This document shows positions 10,558 to 18,722 of a DNA stretch of 64,000 nucleotides, in pieces. Source of the DNA: Ignavibacteria bacterium (GTDB taxonomy: Bacteria > Bacteroidota > Ignavibacteria > Tepidaquicellales > Tepidaquicellaceae). The position numbers were made by a program, and so were the translations under genes. The notes beneath the pieces are model-generated. The model made no database searches, was not told the origin of the DNA, and saw only the letters and a list, made by a program, of their open reading frames with translations. The stretch is from contig JADJWZ010000008.1 in NCBI GenBank assembly GCA_016716125.1, forward strand, positions 186,001-250,000, in the 5' to 3' direction. Position 1 is the stretch's first letter; every line of letters begins with the position of its first letter.

Positions 10558-11608
10558 CTATTCGATCATACTCCATTTTAGAACTGAATCTTCCTCTATA
10601 TCTATTAATGCTTTCTTTCCCGTTACATCTTTAATGTATTTAGGGCTAATACCGCTGCCTGGACGTTTCCAAGTCAGATGTTCGAAAGTGATTATTTCAC
10701 CTGCCTTTAATCTTTTCACAGTTACAAGGCTTCTTCTTGCATTCAAGATGGAATTGGCTTCACTTTTCAATGGATTCTTCCTGAAATTTCCCATGAGCAG
10801 GAACATTCTCTCCATGTCTATGAAGAAATGCTTAAGATCATCTTTGTCCATTGCATGATAATGGTCGTTGCCCGGTAATTCCTTGTTAAATGTAAAATGC
10901 TTTTCAAGTATTACGGCTCCGAGCATAACGGCGGTCTTCAGCACATCCATATTTCCCGGCAAGGTATGATCAGAATATCCCGGTATTGCTTCAGGAAACT
11001 TTATTCTCTGATCCAGTATCATTCCGAGATTTGCATTTTCGTCAAGCGTGGGATAATTCAGAATACAGTGAAGAAGGCATAATGGATTCCCATGTTTTGA
11101 AATGACATCAGCTGCGAATTTAATTTCGCTGATATCAGATGCGCCTGTTGAAAGCAGTATCGGCTTTCCGAATGCGCACATATATTCAATGAAAGGAATG
11201 TTTGTAATATCCGAAGAAGAGATTTTAAACACAGGCATCAGGTCATTAAGAAATTCAGCTGCGTTTACATCAAAAGGCGTTGACATAAATTCTATTCCAG
11301 CTTTATCACACTCTTTCTTCAGAAGCTCATATTCTTTTTTTCAAACTTATCATACTTTCTGAATAGCTCATGCTGACTTGTCGTCGGCTCTTCTTTTAAA
11401 TCCCAGTAATATGGACTGTCTTTTGAAGCAAGCATGTCCGCCTTATATGTCTGGAATTTTATTGCATGAGCGCCGCCTTCTGCAGCTTCATAAATCAGTC
11501 TTTTGCAAGTTCAATATCACCTTCGTGATTCACCCCGGCCTCAGCTATTACATAAGGTCTTTGTATAATTGCGGGATCGTAATTCTTAAAAATATCTGTG
11601 ATCTTCAT
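10558..11608 (-). CDS. neuB: NeuB/SpsE-type nonulosonic acid synthase, frameshifted
   Basis: The repaired protein has about 350 residues. The ATG at 11608 gives MKITDIFKNYDPAIIQRPYV then IAEAGVNHEGD, the hallmark N-terminus of NeuB synthases. Shifts near 11505 and near 11340 (a T run) lead to the main 242-residue frame with FKISSSDITN, LLSTGASD, PGYSDHTLPG and EKHFTFNK. The last 60 residues (LKAGEIITFEHLTWKRPGSGISP) form the SAF/antifreeze-like domain that closes the active site. These enzymes condense PEP with an acylated mannosamine-like sugar to give sialic, legionaminic or related acids. With two SpsF-like enzymes nearby, a CMP-activated nonulosonate is likely, but which one is not decidable here. 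Confidence 0.85.
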
Positions 11609-11708
11609 AAAATTTCAGAATAAATATTTCAATCAAAAATATTATTTTATAAAAATTAATTATTTGCAATTTGAAATTCGTAATTCGTAAATTTTTAATG
11701 TTTGAAAA

Positions 11709-12530
11709 TTACCACGCCGTCCATCCTCCGTCAACTACTAAATTATGTCCTGTAACATAACTCGAAGCATCCGAGAGTAAAAATACAGCAGCTCCTGCTA
11801 CTTCATGATTATAACTCATTCTCATTAACGGTGACATCTCGGAAAAATTTTTCTCAAACCTTTCTTCATGATTATTCCAGACACCATGCGGAGTGATCTG
11901 ATTTACTCTCACTCCGTTCTTTGCCCAGTAAGTAGAAAGGTATTGTGACAATGCCATTACTCCGCCTTTAGATGCAGAATATGCAGCAGGCGATCCAAGC
12001 GAAGTCCCCCGGTAAAGGTTGTGATTAGGCGCTACTACTGAATAAGTGGAAGGCAAATTAATTATTGATCCGTTTCCTTTTTCAGCCATATATCCGCCGA
12101 TGATCTGACATGTTAAAAATGTTCCTTTCAAATTTGTCTCGACTACTGCGTCCCAGTCTTTATCAGTGTAATCTTCAAACTTTGCAAAAAACTTTGCCGT
12201 CTTATTCTGATGACAGTTTATAAGTCCGTCGATCCTTCCGTATTTTTCTAATGTTATTTTCTTTAAATTTTCAACATCTTCCCGGTTTGCCACATCAATT
12301 GTAATTCCTGTCATTTCTTTTCCGTATTTCTTACTTAATTCCGAAGCATGATCTTTCGATCCGGCACCTTCCCTGTTTGCTATTATTATAATTCCGTCAT
12401 ACTGACAGCAGGCTTCTGAAAAAGCTCTTCCTATTAGTCCCATTCCACCGGTAATAATTATTACTTTCTCTTTCAGTTCAAATTTTTCCCTGAAATTTAT
12501 TTTATCCGGATCAGTGGTTTTTAAATTCAT
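11709..12530 (-). CDS. SDR family oxidoreductase (PtmA-like)
   Basis: This intact SDR of 273 residues has the cofactor motif TGGMGLIGRA at 27-36, an NLPSTYSVV segment with the catalytic serine, and YSASKGG near 180 with the Tyr-Lys pair. The C-terminus SDASSYVTGHNLVVDGGW is standard. A 24-residue N-terminal extension before the Rossmann core is unusual for the family but is seen in flagellin-glycosylation PtmA proteins. ATG at 12530, ten bases after the Gfo/Idh stop. It lies next to the NeuB-type synthase, so it probably acts in the same nonulosonate or amino-sugar route. Confidence 0.8.
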   Translation of the reverse strand: MNLKTTDPDKINFREKFELKEKVIIITGGMGLIGRAFSEACCQYDGIIIIANREGAGSKDHASELSKKYGKEMTGITIDVANREDVENLKKITLEKYGRIDGLINCHQNKTAKFFAKFEDYTDKDWDAVVETNLKGTFLTCQIIGGYMAEKGNGSIINLPSTYSVVAPNHNLYRGTSLGSPAAYSASKGGVMALSQYLSTYWAKNGVRVNQITPHGVWNNHEERFEKNFSEMSPLMRMSYNHEVAGAAVFLLSDASSYVTGHNLVVDGGWTAW

Positions 12531-12539
12531 AAAATTTTA

Positions 12540-13502
12540 TTAATTAATTTGCTTTAAAATTTCCAGCGCTGTTTCAAGATCTTTTATTCCTCTGTTTAAA
12601 TCACCACTGGTTTAGAATTTCCTTTTATAACTTCAGTGAAATGATGCATCTGCTCTGTATAACTTTCATCAAGTAATTCAAACGCACCTTTACCTGTTTT
12701 AATAATTTCCGTTTTATCTTTATATAATATCTTAACCTCCGGAATAAGAAAGTCCCAGTATATTGTGCCTTCAGCGCCGATCACCTGACAGTTTCTGTAA
12801 TACGGCTTTTGGTAAAAATTCAAATGTATGTTTGATACTACTCCGCTTTCATGTCTCATCAGAATCTCTGCACCTTCTTCAGCTTTTATGTCAAGTAAAT
12901 TACCTCCGGTCTTCATTGCTTTCACTTCTACTGCTTCACCGAAAAGATCCGTCAGATAATTCTGTTCATGAATTGATGTAAGGACTACACCCCCGCCCAT
13001 ATCTGCATTTGATGCATAACTCTTTTTATAATCTTCATTCTTGTGCCAGTCAGGCATATAAGTGCCGAACTGAGACTTTGCTGAAATCACATTACCTATC
13101 TTATTTTCTTTGATAAGTTTTTTTATAAGTTTTATTGCGTTGTGGTGAAGAAAATTGTAGCCCATCAATACCGGGATATTATTCTCCCCGGTAATTTTCT
13201 GAAGTCTTTTTATATTATTCAGATCCTTACCAGTGGCTTTTCAATAAACATCGGTATTCCGTATTCTGCAATTTTAAGAGCTGTCTCTATGTGCATGAAT
13301 GTTGGATTAGTTATCAGCGCTCCATCAATATTATAATCTGCAAAATCCTCGGATGGATCAATCTCCAGTATAAGGAAATTTCTCGGATGACTTAATACCG
13401 GATTTTCCGGTGCGGCAGGCAAAAATTTTATTCCCTCGACTCCGGAAAGTATCCCGCATGCCTTCTGCCGATAGAGCCTAATCCGTATATCAGGAAATTC
13501 AA
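12540..13502 (-). CDS. Gfo/Idh/MocA family oxidoreductase, frameshifted
   Basis: The TTG at 13502 opens NFLIYGLGSIGRRH, the NAD-binding loop. A missing base near 13460 leads to VEGIKFLPAAPENPVLSHPRN and the frame at 13219-13422 (GIPMFIEKPLVRI, the EKP motif). Another shift near 13215 leads to the 190-residue C-terminal frame (12596-13168, VIGAEGTIYWDF). A last shift near 12600 gives DLNRGIKDLETALEILKQIN and the stop at 12540. The repaired length is about 320 residues. Together with the SDR and the other Gfo/Idh gene it gives the left arm three NAD(P)-dependent sugar oxidoreductases. Substrate unknown. Confidence 0.7.
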
Positions 13503-13535
13503 TCTGTTATAATAAATTAATTTTTCTGAAAGGAA

Positions 13536-14006
13536 TTACTTTTTTACAATATAACAGGGTGTTGCGCTGAAAGGAAATTTTTTTATCTCAATATTCATTC
13601 CTGCAAAATAATCATCTACAGCTTTTGTCTCTCCCGGAAATACCTTATAGTCATCAAGTATCAGGATCCCACCGCTTACTATCTTCGGATATAATTCTTC
13701 AAGAATTGTTACAGAAGGTTCATAAATATCTGTGTCAAGATTTAACAAAGATATTTTTAGTTCCGGATTTGATCTTACATACTCAGGTAAAGTAACTGTA
13801 ATATCCCCTTCAATGAGTTCAATGTTTTCAGCGCATGATTTATTTTTCAGCACTTCAATCAGCTGACCGGCGGATATGCTGTTTTCACCCGCTTCATTAA
13901 TAATATGCTCACGGAGTTTTTTATCATCTTCGAATTCCGTCCCGTGTTTTATCATGCTGATTTTAAAAAATTTTGTCTTTGACTTTTTTTTGCTGTATGT
14001 GTTCAT
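13536..14006 (-). CDS. TylF/MycF-like O-methyltransferase, N-terminally truncated
   Basis: The readable part (FEDDKKLREHIINEAG, then LLNLDTDIYEPSVTILEELYPKIV and GGILILDDYKVFPGETKAVDDYF) matches the central and C-terminal parts of TylF-type sugar O-methyltransferases, including the DTD and DDY metal and catalytic residues. The family normally has about 80 more residues at the N-terminus with the SAM-binding glycine motif, and these are absent. The first 20 residues overlap the SpsF-like gene in another frame and look non-native. Either an internal deletion fused this gene to its neighbour or a piece is missing from the assembly. As written it should not bind SAM properly. Confidence 0.65.
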   Translation of the reverse strand: MNTYSKKKSKTKFFKISMIKHGTEFEDDKKLREHIINEAGENSISAGQLIEVLKNKSCAENIELIEGDITVTLPEYVRSNPELKISLLNLDTDIYEPSVTILEELYPKIVSGGILILDDYKVFPGETKAVDDYFAGMNIEIKKFPFSATPCYIVKK

Positions 14007-14673
14007 TTATCTGTCTAAGCTCCGGTTCCAGTTCAAGTAAATTTAAAACTTCATCAAGCTTAATAACTTTACCTGAATAAAGTTTTTCATATATTTTTTT
14101 CACTAAGGAATAATCTTCTTCTGTATCAAGACAAAGTCTTATGTCACCGGCGGATGATCCGTTTTTCTTTACACTTTTTATCCTGAACTTATCCGGATTT
14201 CTTCTAATAAAAAGCGTAACGTGTTCGTGATCATCTTTATCCGAAGATTCCCTCCAGCACTTTTCCAGCGCGGAGGTATTAATCACTTCAGTATCCATTC
14301 CACGAGGATATGTCCTCTCTTCTATATTTGATGTATAATCATTGTCTCCGGATAAATGCTCCAATATAACTTTTTCAATAATTTCCGGATCCATCAGAGG
14401 GTCATCACCTGTTACTCTTACGATTATATCCGGCCTTAATATTCCGGCAGCGAGTCGGAATCTGTCGAGTACATCGTGAACTGATCCGCGCATACATTTA
14501 ACGCCGTAAGTGCCGCAGACTTTTTCTATCTCATCATCTTCCTGCAACACAGAAGTTACGACAGCATAACCGTCAAGATTTTTAACTTCCTTTAGGATGT
14601 TAAAGATATGCACTAGTGAGGGAATTCCCGAAAGAGGTTTAAGTACTTTGCCGGGAAATCTTTCAGATCCCAT
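13963..14673 (-). CDS. Second SpsF-like cytidylyltransferase
   Basis: A 236-residue nucleotidyltransferase with MGSERFPGKVLKPLSG, MRGSVHDVLDRF, VTGDDPLMDPEIIEKV and IRLCLDTEEDYSLVKKIYEKL. It is a diverged paralogue of the gene at 8240 (similar motif order, roughly a third of residues shared by eye). The codons upstream of the ATG read RTIAFIAARM, so the true N-terminus is about ten residues longer, perhaps from a CTG at 14703. Having two such enzymes in one operon suggests two activated sugars, or one enzyme acting on a phosphorylated precursor. The last residues overlap the truncated methyltransferase. Confidence 0.75.
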   Translation of the reverse strand: MGSERFPGKVLKPLSGIPSLVHIFNILKEVKNLDGYAVVTSVLQEDDEIEKVCGTYGVKCMRGSVHDVLDRFRLAAGILRPDIIVRVTGDDPLMDPEIIEKVILEHLSGDNDYTSNIEERTYPRGMDTEVINTSALEKCWRESSDKDDHEHVTLFIRRNPDKFRIKSVKKNGSSAGDIRLCLDTEEDYSLVKKIYEKLYSGKVIKLDEVLNLLELEPELRQINEHIQQKKVKDKIF

Positions 14674-14718
14674 CCTTGCCGCTATGAATGCAATTGTTCT
14701 CAGTCTTTAATAACGTAG

Positions 14719-15377
14719 TTATTTTCTTTTCCTGAAGGTTTTGTGCTTGGTGTCTAAAACTTTTTTATACTTATTCATTCCTCTGCTGTTATTCGTCATA
14801 TTATCATTATGCTTTCTGTACCGGTATAAAGGAAGTTCGATGTTATGGATAATATGATTTTTTTCAAACCGGAGACGAAGGTCTTCTTCTTCTCTCATTT
14901 TAAATTTCTCATCATACAAACCGATTTCAAATAGCAGATCCGTTCTGAACATAACTCCGCATGCTATTGGTTTGTCCCTGCCTGAGATCCTTTCTATATG
15001 CTTTTCATTTTCATCTACAAGAAAATAATCGCATGATACTGCATCCCATGAAGAGTTTAAATTCATGAAGATTGTTTCCATCAATAAGCAGATTTTAATC
15101 TATATAATCATCGGCATCAAGATTAACAACAAATCTGCCGAGAGCTGCTTTAATTCCTTCATTGCGGGCTGCTGCAAGTCCGATATTAGTATCAAGCAAA
15201 ACCGGTCTGATATTTTTACCGTATGTCTTCATTACTTTACGCGTCTCATCGGTACTGCCGTCATCTACTACAATTATTTCGTATTCTTTTCTGTCTAAAC
15301 TCTGATTACAGCGCTCGGATTGCCCTGGAAAGATAACGGGCGTAATTATGACATGTTATTATTACTGATACTTGCAC
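14719..15377 (-). CDS. GT2-family glycosyltransferase, frameshifted
   Basis: Starting from GTG at 15377 the protein reads VQVSVIITCHNYARYLSRAIR, then after a break near 15305 EYEIIVVDDGSTDETRKVM and GLAAARNEGIKAALGRFVVNLDADDYID, and after a second break near 15090 the open 121-residue frame METIFMNLNSSWDAVSCDYF.... VVDDGSTDE and NLDADDY (the DXD metal site) are diagnostic of inverting GT-A enzymes of family GT2. The repaired length of about 220 residues is short, giving only the catalytic domain with no membrane helix. It presumably adds one residue of the repeat unit. Confidence 0.7.
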
Positions 15378-15396
15378 GGTATTTTTTTATTTGATT

Positions 15397-16321
15397 TTAT
15401 CCAGTGACTTTACTATTTTTTTGACAGTCGAAACAATATTTGATCCACCCCGGTTCAGCGTATTTTCTCCAGGATTCAAGATTTCCTGTAATCAAGCTGC
15501 GCCAATTTCGATTCATATTCGAAAAATTTCCCCTGTTGTGGTATCCCATATTATTTGAAATGAAAAGAGTATTTGCTTTACCGCTTATGGATTCTGACTT
15601 ATAACCAAGTTCATTCAGCTCCTCTTCAGTTACTATATCGTTTTTTGTCTTTGCATATCTGACGCTGAGTTTGTATTCAAACATCAGTCTTTTCCAAGTA
15701 AGCTTATGAGAACCTTTTGCAAAAATATACGCTGCATTTGATTCATCTACATCAGACAAATATAAAAATACTTTAACCGTCGGATACGGTACATCAGCAT
15801 GAGGAATGCAGAGGTGAAGTGCACTTACATTCTTATCAAGATTCCTTCTCTGTAAGTGCCAGAAATGACTATATGGAGTTGTTCTGATTTTTCTGTGAAC
15901 TACGGCGTATGTCAGTTCGTTAATCAGTTTATCCTTAAGAAAATATTTTGTAAATGCGGGAGTATTCGGAGTGACAAATTTTTCAGCTATGGTTTCAAAA
16001 TATTCGGGAAAATCTTTTTGCCTTTTATTCATTTTTACCGGATCATATTCAATCGGATCCCAATCGGAGTATAATTGTTCATATTCCTTTTTTATTTCTT
16101 CAAACTGATCAGCAGGAAGGAAATCAGGAATTATAAGTATGCCTTCTTTATCAAGTATCTCCGCGTACTTTTGATATTCATTGCTTAATTTCTTAGTTCT
16201 CAGTCTCCAGATATTAAGATATATCGTTCTCAATACGTGAAATCCGAGCGTGTTCAATAACACTCCGCCTGAATAAAGCGCAGGCGTCTTATCAAGAGCC
16301 GGTATCTTTAACTTTACTCAT
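15397..16321 (-). CDS. Phytanoyl-CoA dioxygenase (PhyH) family Fe(II)/2-oxoglutarate oxygenase
   Basis: The main frame of 288 residues begins at a GTG (16263), but the same frame reads upstream as KIPALDKTPALYSGG, and an ATG at 16321 (MSKVK) joins it after a one-base fault near 16307. The iron site is visible as the H-A-D of IPHADVPYPTV, with a distal His in GYHNRGNF and the 2OG-binding Arg in NWRSLITGN. PhyH proteins in glycan clusters hydroxylate or otherwise oxidise a nucleotide-bound or lipid-linked sugar or lipid. It directly follows the ABC-transporter ATPase, which suggests a terminal or export-linked modification. The substrate is unknown. Confidence 0.75.
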
Positions 16322-16342
16322 ATTTTTATATAAAAATATTTA

Positions 16343-17664
16343 TTAAACTTTTATTAATTGATTAGTATCATAAATTTCGTTTTGCAGTATATTTGATTCC
16401 ATCTTAAAATAACCGGAAGGTTTTGTATCGTCAGAATATGATTTATTTTTTCCTTCAGTAATTTCCAGAGGAGCGGTAAGATCATCTATTACATCCTTAG
16501 CATAATTATTATATTTCAGATCAGTAAGTTCAAAATAAAGTGGATATTCTCCGGGTTTAATTTTAAGATCCGGGATCTCAACTGTTACTTCACCTTTCTG
16601 ACCCGGAATCATTTTCTTACTGCTGAGTGCATATTCGAATAATGTAAGACATTCTCTTGAAAGTCCGGAGAGAATAGCAAATATAAAAGTTAGTCCCTCA
16701 ATCTCTTTAAAAATTTCAAACGTGATCTTAACTCTGATCTTTTCACCTGTCTCAAATTTATATCTTCTGTTTCCGTTTTCATCAGTCAGATTTATACCGG
16801 TAAACCTTACTCTTCCTTTACCTCTTCTGTTAACGCTGTTATTAATTTCCGTATCCGCTTTAATTGTCACATCTCTGCTAAGTTCGTTGTATTCTCTTAA
16901 TACCTGTTCAGTATTTCCGCTTGCAAATAATTCTCCGTTATTAAGGATCACAGTCTTCTGACAAAGATTTCTTATAGCCTGCAGATTATGACTTACAAAC
17001 AAAACAGTTCTTCCTTCCTTTTCGGAAACATCATGCATTTTGCCTAAGCATTTTTTTGAAATTCCGCATCACCGACTGCAAGCACTTCATCCACTATAAG
17101 TATTTCAGGCTCAAGATGCGCAGCAACTGCAAACGCAAGACGTACATACATTCCTGAAGAATATCTTTTAACAGGAGTGTCGACGTATCTTTCCACACCG
17201 GAGAAATCAACTATACTGTCAAACTTGCCTTTGATCTCTTCCTGCGTCATTCCGAGTATAGCGCCGTTCAGGAAAACATTGTCCCTGCCTGTTAGTTCAG
17301 GATGAAATCCAGTACCAACTTCCAGCAGACTTGCAACTCTTCCTTTTAATTTTACAGAGCCTTTTGTCGGACCAGCAACTCTTGATAAAATTTTGAGAAG
17401 AGTGGATTTTCCTGCGCCGTTTTTACCAATGATACCGAATCTCTGACCTTCTTCTACTTCAAAATTTATATCCTTCAAAGCCCATACATAATCAGAAATT
17501 CCTTTAGTATTTCTCTGATTTGTTTCGCCTACTTTCAGATAAGGATTCTCCTTACCCCGTATCTTTGCAATAAGTCTGTTAATATCTTCAACAATAGTTC
17601 TGTTTCCGATCATTCCAAGCCTGTAGAGTTTAGATATGTTATCAACTTTAATTACTGCGCCCAT
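16343..17664 (-). CDS. wzt: Polysaccharide ABC exporter ATPase with C-terminal glycan-binding domain, one frameshift
   Basis: Residues 1-206 (17044-17664) hold the ATPase: GKNGAGKST Walker A at 80-88, YSSGMYVRLAFA signature and ILIVDEVLAVGDAEFQ Walker B. The reading frame then slips at a run of A (near 17047) and resumes at 17038 with LGKMHDVSEKEGRTVLFVSHNLQAIRNLC, the H-loop. After residue 280 comes a domain of about 150 residues (RVRFTGINLTDENGN..., ...FELTDLKYNNYA) like the Wzt C-terminal domain that recognises the modified end of an O-polysaccharide. ATPase plus binding domain is the export-coupled, chain-length-checking type. It pairs with the permease 23 bp upstream. Confidence 0.85.
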
Positions 17665-17687
17665 AATAGAAAAAATAAAACAAAAAT

Positions 17688-18545
17688 TTATACTGTATCC
17701 ATAAAAGTTTTTTCAACCCTGTTAAATATTAAAATACCGATTGACAATGTGACGATCATAAAAATTGTACTGTAGATTAGATTACCGGGATTAAATGTTC
17801 CTGCTCCCAGAAATGCATATCTAAATGTATCAATTATCGCTGTCATCGGATTTGCCAGCACAATCCATTTATATTTTTCAGGAAGCGCGGATAGCGGATA
17901 TATTACAGGTGTTGCATACATCAGCAATTGAACTCCGAAACTTACAAGGAAACTGAAGTCTCTGTATTTTGTAGTTAATGAAGATACAATAATTCCGAAA
18001 CCGAGACCTAATCCTGCCATTAATATAAGAAGGTATGGAGTCAGTAAAATATATATGTTCGGATTTACATTGGTAGAGCCATTCATCCAGTAATATAAAA
18101 GGAAACACATAAATAAAAACAACTGTATTCCGAATTTCATCAAAAGAGATATAATGTTTGACAAAGGACTTACTAGCCGCGGGAAATATACTTTGCCGAA
18201 AATATTTGCATTAGTAACAAATGTAGATGAAGTCCTTGTAAGGCAATCGGAAAAGTATCCCCAGCTTACAATTCCTGACATATAAAAAAGCAGTGGCGGA
18301 ATACCGTCTGTAGATATCCTTGCTATATTTCCGAATACTACCGTAAAAGTAATAGTCGTAAGTACAGGCTGAAGGAAAAACCAAAACGGTCCGAGTATAG
18401 TCTGTTTGTAAACAGCAACAAAATCTCTCCTAACAAACATCATAAGAAGATCCCTGTATCTCCAGACATCTTTCAGATGAAAGTTAAACCATCCGGAAAC
18501 CGGTTTGATCTCTAATGTCCATTCATCTTGTGAAGTTTTAGACAT
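17688..18545 (-). CDS. wzm: Polysaccharide ABC exporter permease
   Basis: A 285-residue ABC-2 type permease with six predicted membrane helices. The cytosolic N-terminus (WRYRDLLMMFVRRDFVAVYKQTILGPFWFFLQP) is the conserved amphipathic entry of Wzm/KpsM/TagG proteins, and the end helix FNPGNLIYSTIFMIVTLSIGILIF is typical. ATG at 18545. It is the first gene of a dense run that continues to position 1 and is separated from wzc by 177 bp containing an inverted repeat. With Wzt it should export a completed undecaprenyl-linked chain across the inner membrane. Confidence 0.88.
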   Translation of the reverse strand: MSKTSQDEWTLEIKPVSGWFNFHLKDVWRYRDLLMMFVRRDFVAVYKQTILGPFWFFLQPVLTTITFTVVFGNIARISTDGIPPLLFYMSGIVSWGYFSDCLTRTSSTFVTNANIFGKVYFPRLVSPLSNIISLLMKFGIQLFLFMCFLLYYWMNGSTNVNPNIYILLTPYLLILMAGLGLGFGIIVSSLTTKYRDFSFLVSFGVQLLMYATPVIYPLSALPEKYKWIVLANPMTAIIDTFRYAFLGAGTFNPGNLIYSTIFMIVTLSIGILIFNRVEKTFMDTV

Positions 18546-18581
18546 TTAAATTGTTTAAATATTAATTAATAATTTCTGACG

Positions 18582-18609
18582 ATTGCAGCGCAAAATATTT
18601 TGCTGCAAT
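18582..18609 (-). repeat. Inverted repeat in the leader of wzm
   Basis: ATTGCAG/CTGCAAT arms continue inward through GCAAAAT/ATTTTGC, making a stem of about 13 bp with a two-base bulge and almost no loop. It lies 37 bp before the wzm start in the 177-bp gap after wzc. There is no T-run on either side, so it is not a standard terminator. It may be a processing or stability hairpin, or an operator. Confidence 0.45.
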
Positions 18610-18722
18610 ACATTTGATGCAGAAATAAAAATATCAGCAGATGAATTTTTATTTATACAGGTAATATCGGAATGGTTGATTTTATAAAAAAATAAAATTT
18701 ATTATTAAATCTGTATTACGGA

